A stretch of DNA of 64,000 nucleotides from Bombyx mori (taxonomy: Eukaryota > Arthropoda > Insecta > Lepidoptera > Bombycidae): contig NC_085110.1 of the NCBI RefSeq assembly GCF_030269925.1, positions 7,316,001 to 7,380,000 on the forward strand, in the 5' to 3' direction. Below are positions 48,547-58,069 of this stretch, piece by piece. How positions within the stretch are numbered: position 1 is the stretch's first letter; each line of letters begins with the position of its first letter. The translations under genes and the position numbers were made by a program. The notes under the pieces were generated by a model that had not been told where the DNA came from, did no database searches, and saw only the letters and a program-made list of their open reading frames with translations.

Positions 48547-48910
48547 TTTTTTCTCCTACCAATGCTGATAGCCTTGGCAGGCTATTTCAGCTTCCCCTTG
48601 ACGTGTAGATGATCTCATGGGGCTCAAACCGGGAGTGTTGCTAACACTGACCCTACGAAGAGCAGTGCTTCGAAGAATCTACCACTGGATCGGAAACGCG
48701 ACCAACTAAGAAGATCCGGTGAGAAACTCAGTGGGCTACGTCTATAGGTTGATTTCTTCTTCGAGTTCTTCATCGCAAGTGACGGGTTCGGCGAGGACGG
48801 TAACCGGTGCTTGAGGTACCTAAAACACCGTTAATGGATCGGGAAGATCCGTAATGACGTGCTTAGGGCGACGTCGACTGTTTACCATTCGGTCCACAAG
48901 ATCGGGTTGG
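48547..48910 (-). repeat. LINE-B 3' fragment
   Basis: tttttctcctaccaatgctg atagccttggcaggctattt ... gcgacgtcgactgtttacca ttcggtccacaagatc; poly(A) end at left. Confidence 0.75.
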
Positions 48911-48997
48911 CCTTCGCATCGCTGTCGGCCGTTGCCACCGATGTCTGAATTGAGCCGAAAACTTCACTTACCTTAAGTTTACCATTAAATTTAAGTC

Positions 48998-49226
48998 TAA
49001 AAAACCTTAGTTACTCCTTATATCATCAGCTATCTATTAGTGAAAGTCTCGTCAAAATCGGTCCAGTCGTTCCAGAGATTAGCCGGAACAAACAGACAGA
49101 CAGACAAAAATTGTAAAAAATGTTATTTTGGTGTATGTACCGTATATATATTTATATGCATGTGGTAAAAAGCGGTTATTTCAATATTACAAACAGACAC
49201 TCCAATTTTATTTATGTGTATACATT
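48998..49226 (+). repeat. RTE-like LINE 3' region, uninterrupted
   Basis: Same sequence as the halves at 10636-10952 and 13637-13703, here continuous across gtgtatgtaccgtatatata and agcggttatttcaatattac. Confidence 0.6.
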
Positions 49227-49774
49227 CGAAATTCCCTAGAATTCTCATGTTAAAATACAATCCAAATCACTTTTAAACGCGGTAAAAATGTACTCTTCTT
49301 TCCGAGCTGACCTGTGTGAATGCACTGTTATACTTACTAGGTACATTTGTATTATAAATTTCATTAAAAGTGGTCAATTAATGCAAAACTTACAATTTAA
49401 GTTCTTCACATTTATATTATTTACTTAATAAATATTATATTTTCGGAACTTAATAAATATAATTTCTGACCCTCTGTATTAGGAACCGTCTACCGCAGTA
49501 ATAGGCTCTGACCTCAAGCATACCTCCGTATTAGGGAAAATCGACCCGGCTATTTAAAACATTTTTTTAAATAAGTAATTTCTAGAAAAGAAACATAGAC
49601 TCAACAGTAATACGAAATTTAAATTCCATTTTTGACGATGAAAATTTTTTCCATCTTTAGAAATACTTACAAATGCTTATTTTTCTTTCTTACTTTCAAA
49701 TTTTGCGAAATACCTCCGTAATAGGTGCTTTTACCTTAGTACTCGTAGTAGTGGTAGGGCAAATTGGGTAACAT

Positions 49775-49920
49775 AATAGGTGGCTATCTTTTTTTTTTCT
49801 TCTGCCGCAAAACAGTAATGAGTTCGGTTTCAAAGGGTAAATATGGTTAAGATTCCGACTTTATTCTGACATGAGGTTGGGGGACCGTACCTTGATGTCT
49901 ATGAGCTCCCGCGAGACATA
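49775..49920 (+). repeat. Old Bm1-type SINE fragment
   Basis: ttctgccgcaaaacagtaat gagttcggtttcaaagggta ... gatgtctatgagctcc. Heavily diverged. Confidence 0.45.
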
Positions 49921-50095
49921 CAGTACAGAAAATGGACATTAGAAACATGGGAAGGACAAATGGGCAAAAAAAGAAGAGGCCGAATAATAGCAACAACAGA
50001 AAAAGAATGGGGAAACAAAGCCAAAAATAGGGAAGAGTGGAGTAAGTTGGAGGAGGCCTATACCCGAAGTGGGGATCCAATAACGTAAGTTTTAT
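49921..50095 (+). repeat. RTE-type LINE C-terminal fragment
   Basis: Plus-strand frame GQKKRGRIIATTEKEWGNKA KNREEWSKLEEAYTRSGDPI T, then stop, the usual Arg-rich end of an RTE ORF. Confidence 0.5.
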
Positions 50096-50160
50096 ACCTA
50101 TTTGTAATTTTTATTTGATAAGGTGTTTTTCTTTTTTTTTTTCGAAATAAAATGGGCTTA

Positions 50161-50891
50161 TCTATATATTAATACGTGAAGCAAAAACTTTGTACCCCTT
50201 TTTACGAAAATTGCGCGGACGGAGGAGTATGAAATTTCCCACACTTATAGAGAATGTAGAGGAGTGCAGAATGTTAATATTTTTTTAAATATCCATAAAA
50301 CAACAATAAATCAATAAAGAAGGCCGAAAGTTCGTGGAGTACCGAGCTGGGGTCCAGGGCGAAGCCCCGATGGGGTCCAGGGCGAAGCCCCCCCCCCCCC
50401 CCATGTACTCATAAAAAAACCAATTTAACTGTTTTTTAATTTTTAAACAAACTACTACTAATTGAATAAGAACTGTCTGGTGAACTCATCTTTGTTTAAT
50501 ACTTCACTATTAAATATTATTGCATTTTGTTTATTTCACTTTTACACTAAACACAATATTGCAAATTACCCGAGCACAGCAATGGCGAAGAATTTTAGGT
50601 GCGTGAGAGCAGACGTAGACTATAACGCGCATGCGCACTTGTACCCAGGGAGAAAAAGTTACACTTTCTTCCCTGTACAGCGGAACGAAAACCGAACTTT
50701 CGCCGTAGGTAGGAGAAAAATTAATATTGTTTGTCTTTAATATTATTTATCTACGAACATAGTGTATTTTTGGCGAAATCTGTGATTATATTAAAAAATT
50801 CTAATAGTGTTTGACAATAGAACCATAATAATGTTTATAAAGAAAATTTCAATTAATTGTAGTCGAATTTCGACTACTGCGGGACCACTAG
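50161..50891 (+). mobile_element. Helitron 1 (non-autonomous)
   Basis: 731 bp: 5' TCTATATATTAATACGTGAA, 3' hairpin tagtcgaatttcgacta followed by ctgcgggaccaCTAG. Insertion is between A and T. The duplicate region by gene F (near 57978) has the empty site aatgggctta|ttattatt, which matches both flanks exactly. Inside are a 22-bp tandem repeat (gggtccagggcgaagcccc twice), a C16 run, and a module shared with 41365-41645. It lies just downstream of gene A. Confidence 0.88.
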
Positions 50892-50939
50892 TTATTATTA
50901 TTGTTTAAAAAAAAAAATATAAACAAAGAATAAAAAATC

Positions 50940-50945
50940 TTTATT
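50940..50945 (-). promoter_or_regulatory. Poly(A) signal of gene A
   Basis: AATAAA on the minus strand, 48 nt downstream of the gene A stop codon. The same block is conserved downstream of gene F. Confidence 0.6.
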
Positions 50946-50992
50946 TTCCTACAGGAGAAATAATAATTACAAAATTTTATCGAATATTAAAT

Positions 50993-53900
50993 TTAATCGA
51001 ATTCAAGTTGCCTGAAGGAACCCTCAACGCCGAACATATCCTCAGCGGTCTTCGGTTTCCCTGGTCGCTTGGACTCGTCCGTACCATATTGATCATCTTC
51101 TTCCAACCAGTCACTGTATTCCTTTACTTTTTTCCTCCAGTAATCTGAATACGAAAAACGAATTCATTTAAATCGTGAAAACCGATAGAGATGATTCACA
51201 ATAATAATAAATTAAGTTAATGTCACATAAAAGACGTTCTCCACTGAAATTAATGTAGCATAATAATATTTAGACCTTAATTAATAAACGCGCCGTAATA
51301 TTAATCCTAGTTAAATACTTCAATAAAGATTTTATTCTGTGCGATGTATATCCGAAGCGCAAACGAGATAAAAATAAGTACATCCATACTTTGGATACCG
51401 AATAGTTTTTAACAAACACTGTCTCCGCATTGAATCTAAACCACACCCCGGAGTACACTGATCAGAATCACTAACCGCTTGACCAACGAGCCGATCGTAT
51501 CTCTTATGATTCTATTTCAAGCTGACTTTTTTATTTACCCACCGCCCAAGTGATGTTAAGAGTCAACCCACCTTGAAACATGTGACCTAAGTCTCTGTTT
51601 TACAGTACAACGACTTCCCACTTTTCAAACCAAAATGCATTACTACTTCACGGCAGAAATAGGCAGGGTGGTGGTACCTACCTTGTGGCTTGAAAGGCGC
51701 CCTACCACCAGTAAGAACTTTACTATTACTTAATTAATAACACGGTTATGTGGTAGGAACTCAATACTAAGTTTCAGAAGAATAAATATGGTAAAAGGAG
51801 ATATAAAATACTAAAAGACAAAAAAGATTTGTGTAAATATTAAAATCTAAACTCTGTAACTTTTTTATAAAAATACAATTTACGTATCCTATAAAAAAGT
51901 TATGTTATTAACATTGAAATATAAAACTATTGCACGATAAATGTTTTTGGAATCAAAAACAATATCAACAGTTGTTCGTTTTCTTCTGTTACCTTTTCAG
52001 TGCATATTGGTAGATGAGCCCATGGCCCACCTACGTTTAATCTGTTAAAAGAGTCCATGGACACCTTAACTTAAATAACACCGTCAATTTATTTTTATGT
52101 TCCTCAATAGACTTTATAGAGAGACGAGTATACGGCCCACCTGATGGTAAATAGTGACCTTCGCTATTGACTCTCGGGAGTCCAAGGAACAGCCTGATAC
52201 ATCTGGACTTAGTTTTGTCAAATCTATATATTGGCGCGAATCAGCATTGGAACTACGACTATTCTACGAACGTCAGAATCGTTTCATAGCAAATATAAAC
52301 AGAATGGAACCAGCCCATACTCAAGACATATTCAACTACTGTACTGTTCTGTAAATAGTTCATTTACCTATAATTTCTTCAATAGAACCACCGCTCCCGC
52401 CATATTCTACTGGTAAAATGTCCTTAGGGATATATTTGTACATCTCTTCATAATTCTGGTTGTGGACGTAGAGCTAGAGATAAAATGTAGGAAAGATATT
52501 TTTATAAGCTTAATACACGTTTTCGTCTTTCATATTAAATTGAGAATATGATGCTATATTCACGCGTTTCTTATTTTTTTCGTTCAGTAATGCTTTTATA
52601 GCATTGAAAACAGTTTCGAATCCTGTCGGTGTATTTAAATAATGGGTACCTTTGAGTCGAACTGGTAATGCGTCCTGAAAATTTTCATTTAAAACCCAAC
52701 TAAAAGGAATTCCTTGAAAATAATTAAGTAGGTAAACTGAATGCGAACTGAAAAAATTGTTCTCTCTATCGGTACCAACAATGCACACTCAGCAGGTTAT
52801 AAAATGTAGTAAGGATTACGTAAATATTTTTTGCGTTTATATCTCGCGTTTTTTATTATCATTATGAACGATCGTTAATCCTCTTCTAAAAAGCGCGTTA
52901 GAGAAATTTGGGGGAAGCGACCATACTGGTACAGTAATAAAGAGAGAATCGAAAAACTGGGAAATATTTAAAAATAAGTAATTGATTAAAGACAGTTTGG
53001 ACAAATAGCCCTAAAACCACAACATACATATTTAACAATTAGTATACCTTAACCCAATTCTGGTCTAATTTAAGCTAGCATGTCTCATTTTTTCAACGAC
53101 GAAGCCACAGTTGTTAATTTAAGTAAATAAGGTAGGTAAAATACATTTATCTAATTGATACCTGAGAAGCAACCACCATTTTTTTCATGACCATTGGAGT
53201 CATTTGTAAGAAATGACCCATTTTTACAGTATCTAAATCTAAAATTGACAAAATGCCGGCCACTATTGCGTTGTCGTCTTCCATCATAATAATCTGAAAA
53301 AATTGACTTGGTCAGTTTTTAAAATTACTGTATTTTAAATGATATTATACGCTATTCGTAAAACTTACCTTTTGTAAGACAAAGGATACAGCCATGACAT
53401 CGGTAATGTTGTACTTATCAGCATCATATCGACCAGGTATGATCAGACTGACACGTGGTGAATCAGAAGTTGCAGTCTTAGGTAATATCAATATTGCCCT
53501 GTTAATAAATATGTATAACACATATATTACGAAATATTTAATTAAGAAATATGTTATTATTTAGCTCAGCGAAATCATCGTGGCCTAAAAGAATAAGACG
53601 CTCAGTGCATTTGTGTCGGGCGATGCGACCGTGCCGGTGTTCGAATCCTCCAGACAGCTACGATTTTTTCTAATGAAATACGTACTTAACAAATGTTCAA
53701 GATTGACTTCCACCATGAAGGAATAATCATGTAATAAAAATCAAACTCGGAAAACTTATAATTTGCGTAATTACTGGTGGTAGGGCATCTTGTGAGCCCA
53801 AACGGGTAAGTACAACCGCCCTGTCTATTTCTGCCGTGAAGCAGTTATGCCTTACGTTTTGAAGGGTGGGCGCTGTTATACTATAAAAACTGAGACTTGA

Positions 53901-54949
53901 AAATCAAGGTAGCATTAACATAGTTCAGTCCATGGACTTCGGTGACCACTCCACTCCGGTAACACCAGGTATGCTGTGAGCTCGTCCATGCATCTTAGAA
54001 TAACAATAAAAAGTTTTGGGTACTTGCAAAAAATTCAATCACAATACAACTAAAATATTGCATAGGAGAAAGATATAAAGCATGGAAACACCTAAGGGTA
54101 CATAATATGTTACTATGTACGTGTTTTATAGAAAACTGCTTCAAATTACGTAATTATAACTTATAAAACATTTTAAATTCACGTGGACGCTAATAAAATT
54201 AACATTAAATCAGAACAGTTACCCCAAACTTAATATTTCATCAAATAATGGATTGCTCGGCTTTATACTGAATAATTCAGGTGCAGTTGTACGGACGGAA
54301 TAATATAAATCCAATTTTTCCTTCGTCCTTTCCAAGCTGTACTTGCATCCTCGTAGAAATGCTAAAAGCCATTGATCGTCTGAAATAAAAAATACAATTG
54401 CATTTTTTCATAACTCTGTCATTAATGTATAACAAAGTTACATCGAAGAATTATCTTGCCATTGACATTATCTTTAAAACTCTAGTCGTGAAGCAAATAA
54501 GGACATGATAACAAATAAAATAACTTGCGATCAATTTATGCCTATTATTATAACGAATTTAAACTATATTGGTGCTATACTTTGAAATTACATTAAACTA
54601 TTAAAATAATTTCAGGAATATACTAGATTATAAGGTCATGATTTGACAAAAAAACTAAATTAGGTTTTATCTCCCTGTCGAAATTATAGGTATTATTATA
54701 GTTCGATCTTCGCATTTGTGAAATATTGTGGTTCTTTCTACTGTGACAATGTTTGTTTTTCCCAGTCATTTAAAATAAAATGCACAAAAATAGCTAATGT
54801 CGCAACATACCTGTTCTAGCGCGTAAATGTGGCTGTTTGGACAACCAGTCCTTTAGGTGTTGAATGTCACTATTAATCCTGCTTGGATCTTCATTTAACT
54901 CTTTGCGGGCTTTTTCTGCTAGCTCCGGAGGTAACGCTCGAACAGACAT
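50993..54949 (-). CDS. CRAL-TRIO lipid-carrier gene A, complete
   Basis: Exons: 54811-54949, 54223-54379, 53369-53498, 53162-53293, 52564-52674, 52368-52473, 50993-51144; 927 nt, 308 aa, open throughout. Landmarks are MSVRALPPELAEKARKELNE and QPHLRART (exon 1), DDQWLLAFLRGCKYSLERTK (exon 2), DSPRVSLIIPGRYDADKYN (exon 3), IIMMEDDNAIVAG (exon 4), DALPVRLKGTHYLNTPTG (exon 5), DILPVEYGGSGGS (exon 6, EYGG at residues 246-249), then DYWRKKVKEYSDWLEEDD, YGTDESKRPGKP and GSFRQLEFD. This is the most compact gene of the array (4 kb). Its exons 5-7 have near-identical copies in gene F. Intron 2 carries a whole Bm1 SINE. It is followed by AATAAA 48 nt after the stop, then by a Helitron. Confidence 0.94.
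51255..51527 (-). repeat. tRNA-derived SINE in gene A intron 6
   Basis: Minus strand head: ggctcgttggtcaagcggtt agtgattctgatc (A-box-like), a B-box-like ggtttagattcaa, then body to taatattacggcgcg. The matching place next to gene F lacks this block of roughly 280 bp, so it is an insertion in A or a deletion in F. Confidence 0.5.
51528..51715 (-). repeat. Old Bm1-type SINE fragment shared by A and F
   Basis: attactacttcacggcagaa ataggcagggtggtggtacc. The F copy (58825-58904 and 59172-59225) is split by a LINE-B insertion. Confidence 0.6.
51995..52190 (-). repeat. Old Bm1/LINE-A scraps in gene A intron 6
   Basis: gatgagcccatggcccacct and ggcccacctgatggtaaata resemble Bm1 and LINE-A tails in reverse. 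Duplicated at about 62812-62995. Confidence 0.45.
53570..54010 (+). repeat. Bm1-type SINE, full length, diverged
   Basis: atcgtggcctaaaagaataa gacgctc, B box gtgttcgaatcctcc, body and end catcttagaataacaataaa. In gene A intron 2. Confidence 0.8.
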
Positions 54950-55067
54950 GGTCACCGACGTTTTCCACCGAATGAACAATTACTTATTACTATTACATCG
55001 TATTAGTAGGTGCTTGTGATATCTAAAATTTATCTTCGATTCGTTTTATCGTATCTAGCGTCAACAT

Positions 55068-55107
55068 GAACTGGTAAATTATCTTTGCTATTTATCGCAT
55101 ATAAAAC
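55068..55107 (-). promoter_or_regulatory. Possible core promoter of gene A
   Basis: On the minus strand a TATA-like stretch (ttttatatg, 55099-55107) lies about 30 nt before an initiator-like taccagttca (55066-55075), and the gene A ATG follows about 120 nt later with no obvious splice acceptor between. The arrangement fits a short unspliced leader. It rests on motif match alone. Confidence 0.25.
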
Positions 55108-55216
55108 ATTCACAATTTCAATTTACAGTTTAATATTTTACGACATTTAATTTAATTTTCAGTTCGGGAAGGCACAGGATGAAATTTACAATGAATTATA
55201 TATATTAGTGTGTTAA

Positions 55217-55400
55217 CTATGAATGTGGAAGGATTTAGAGGAAGAGGTAGACCTAAGAAGAAATGGATGGATTGTGTGAAAGACGATATGGGTAGGAGGG
55301 GAGTGAGCGAAGAAATGGTATATGATAGAAGAGTATGGAAAGAGAAAACATGTTGCGCCCACCCCAGGTGACTGGGAGAAGGGCAGGATAATGATGATGA
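55217..55400 (+). repeat. RTE-type LINE 3' fragment
   Basis: GRGRPKKKWMDCVKDDMGRR GVSEEMVYDRRVWKEK, then ccaggtgactgggagaaggg caggataatgatgatgatga. Confidence 0.65.
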
Positions 55401-56849
55401 TGATGAGTCAGAACACGCTGCGTTGACCTTACATAACGTGGGGTAAGGTCAAGAAGAAGAAGAAAAAAGATTTATATTTTAGTCAACCAGTTCAAAGTTG
55501 CTCAATATACTATAACTAAAATAATCAGAAACGTAGCTATCCTAGATAAGAAAAGACGCAGGATTAGCAAGCTGATGTGGCAGTCAATAGTCATCAATTA
55601 TCACGAAGAACCAAAAATGATTAAATCAGATGCTAATGCTAATGGAAATTGTCCATGCGTAAACGTAGTTTTTGGTGTCTCGGATGAGGTCGCCTCACCA
55701 TTTGCTGATTTTTACCTGACACAGCTAACAGAAGTCAATAACAGAGCTGAATGAAGTATGTACTTAAAATTGCTGTAGCTTAAGCGGGGTGTGTTTTTAT
55801 CAAGCGGTACGACTATGCCGGTGTTCAAATCTATCTGGTGTTACACCTAAATGGGTCCAATATGAACACTTATTAGACTTTTAACCAACAATTTAATTAA
55901 AAAAATACATTTAATGAAAAGTAAAAGGTACTGGGTGTGTGATTAAATAGCTTAAAAATAGCAGTTCTCAGTATTAAATTGTAACTATACAATTAATTTC
56001 TCATTATTGGTCTCATATTTTGATAAGTTTTCAAAAAACACTACATGTTAGAATATATTTTATTAATTTTGATCAACATTTTTATTTTAAATTTAAAAGT
56101 ACCTTTATAGTTTTTTTTTTTTATAAAAAATAATCTGAACTCATTTTCAAATGAGACTCTTTTCCTTTCTTCGTCTCTGAAATTTTGGCATTTCAAAAAT
56201 GTTCCTGCCCCTCAAATCATGCTGCCCTAGGCCCGGATCTTGGCGTAAATCCATCACTGACTACAGCACCTTTTCCCGGTGCTATCATTATTTCCTCATG
56301 CTTTTAGCAGTATAACAACAATATACTAAGCACTATCTCACTCACACCCGCTTGAACATTTGCTACCTCGCGCTCGCACCTACAGCGGGCTCTCAATGTG
56401 TCTGGCAAGATGTAAGAACCATTAAAACTATCTGGCTATTGGGGTAACATATTTTTATAAGTCCCTAAGTAACATATATAAAATTCAGCTTTTATAGTAT
56501 AACGAAAGTATAATTAAAATTTTGGTGTGTGTGGCAGGGGGTGACAACTGTAAAAAATGTCCGGCAATGGACATCGTGATTTCTAAAGATATTCTGGAGT
56601 AAATAATAAAAAAATAACTTTATACTTTAAAGAATTTAAGGTACTATTTTATATACCTTTACTGCCTGTTACCTGCCCAAGTAACCACAATCGGAACTCT
56701 ATAGTCGCGGGTCGTCCTTACCTGTGTTGGAGACATACACAGAGAAACTTTCAGCTTTTATAAAATAACGAAGATCTGGCCGTCGCGGGCTTTGCTCTAT
56801 TAGGTTCCAAATTAAAAATACAAAAAAATAAATATAATCTTCAAAATAC
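55401..56849. other. A-F intergenic DNA, nothing recognised
   Basis: No supported ORF. It should contain the 5' region of gene A on its left side and the 3' flank of gene F beyond the LINE. Confidence 0.4.
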
Positions 56850-57960
56850 TTCATATTATTTAAAAGAAAACTACCTAATCCAAGTCTTAATAAAGCGTAA
56901 AGAGCTACAAGTCCAACGACAGAAAGAAAAAGATGCAGGAAACACCGCCTTTATAGAATACGACAAAATTATTATACTCAGCAACAAAAAAACCAACACA
57001 GAAACAGTCAAGTAAAAGAAACCTATCAGAGTCCCCAGAAACGCTCCACCCAGTCAATCAATATGTTCAACAGACTAGCAAACAACCACCTAAGAAAAAT
57101 AAAGGGGACATGAAGAATTATATAATACAAAAGCCCAAACTAATTCGCGCTCAGACAGAATCAACCCAACGCCAATCGAAGTCATCAGACTACAACACAG
57201 CATAGAAATCCAAATCGGACCCTCCTTCAACCCATAATCTCCCAATACGGCCGGTCACCGCGGGAGAGTTCGACCAAAACCCCCCAAGAACAATTGTCAA
57301 AATGAAATATGCCGTATACATTTGCACCCTCAACGTAAGATCATTGTGTTCTGATGAAAAATATATTGATCTCAAAGCTGCACTAGAAGATATTAAGCAT
57401 GATATAATAGGTTTGAGCGAAGTTCGCCGCCTAGGAGAACAGATAATTGAAGACGACGAATATATCTTCTACTACATTGGCCAAGCAAAAGGACTCTATG
57501 GAGTAGGTTTTCTAGTAAGGAAGAAACACAAAGACAACATGATAAAATTTACTGGAATATCTGAAAGAGTGTGAGTACTAGAAATTAATATGGAAAACTG
57601 GTGTTTTGCAATAATTCAAGCGCACGCCCCCACTGAAAACTCATCACAAGAAGAAATAGACTATTTTTACGAGGACTTAGCGAAAGCTCACTATACTACA
57701 TTTACTGAGTACGTATTTTCTATAGGCGATTTTAATGCTCAAATCGGAATTCCAAAAAAGTACGAACGCTCCGCTACAGGAGAGTATAGTTACGGCATCA
57801 GAAATGCTCGAGGAACAAGATTAATTCAATATGCGCAAGAGAACAACTTAAAAATTATAAATACAATATTCAAACTAAAACCAAACAATCGCTGGACATG
57901 GATCTCTCCAGATAAAACACAAGAAATGAAATTTATTATATCATGACCACGAAGCACCAC
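56850..57960 (+). mobile_element. RTE-type LINE 5' part with endonuclease
   Basis: 57302-57946 encodes an exonuclease-endonuclease-phosphatase domain: YICTLNVRSLCSDEKYIDLK, HDIIGLSEVRRLGEQ (catalytic Glu), GLYGVGFLVRKKHKDNM, CFAIIQAHAPTENSSQEE, YVFSIGDFNAQIG (GDFN). One TGA (57572-57574) interrupts the frame before the downstream Met at 57590. The final SDH motif and the whole reverse transcriptase are missing. Sequence 56850-57300 looks like the leader of such an element. Loss of the 3' half is unusual; it coincides with the edge of the A/F duplication. Confidence 0.75.
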
Positions 57961-58033
57961 ATGATCTCTAAATAAAATGGGCTTATTATTATTATTATTT
58001 AAGAAAATAAATGTAAACAAAGAATAGAAAATC

Positions 58034-58039
58034 TTTATT
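58034..58039 (-). promoter_or_regulatory. Poly(A) signal of gene F
   Basis: AATAAA on the minus strand, 31 nt after the gene F stop, in sequence shared with the end of gene A. Confidence 0.6.
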
Positions 58040-58069
58040 TTCCTACAGGAGAAACAATAAGTACAACAT

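Larger units (their letters stand above)
46876..49733. mobile_element. Unclassified DNA transposon with CCTAWTACGGYGGTA subterminal repeats
   Basis: Ends are inverted: aaggtaaaagctcctaatac at the left and, reverse-complemented, aaggtaaaagcacctattac at the right. The 15-mer CCTAWTACGGYGGTA recurs at 46888, 46916, 47321, 47716 and (partial) 47769 on the plus strand, near 47285 as a degenerate copy, and at 49491, 49521 and 49711 inverted. No transposase ORF is seen. The interior holds later insertions (LINE-B at 48547-48910, RTE tail at 48998-49226) and a Tigger-like piece near 48023. No target duplication could be identified. Confidence 0.55.
50145..53130. repeat. Segmental duplication, A copy
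   Basis: Partner of 57962-63940. It has its own later insertions: Helitron 1 (50161-50891) and a SINE-like block (51255-51527). Confidence 0.85.

Noticed and set aside
52154..52354. 66-codon frame conserved at 62959-63159
   Set aside because: It is conserved only because the whole region is a recent segmental duplication. It lies in old SINE/LINE scraps beside exon 6 and resembles nothing known.
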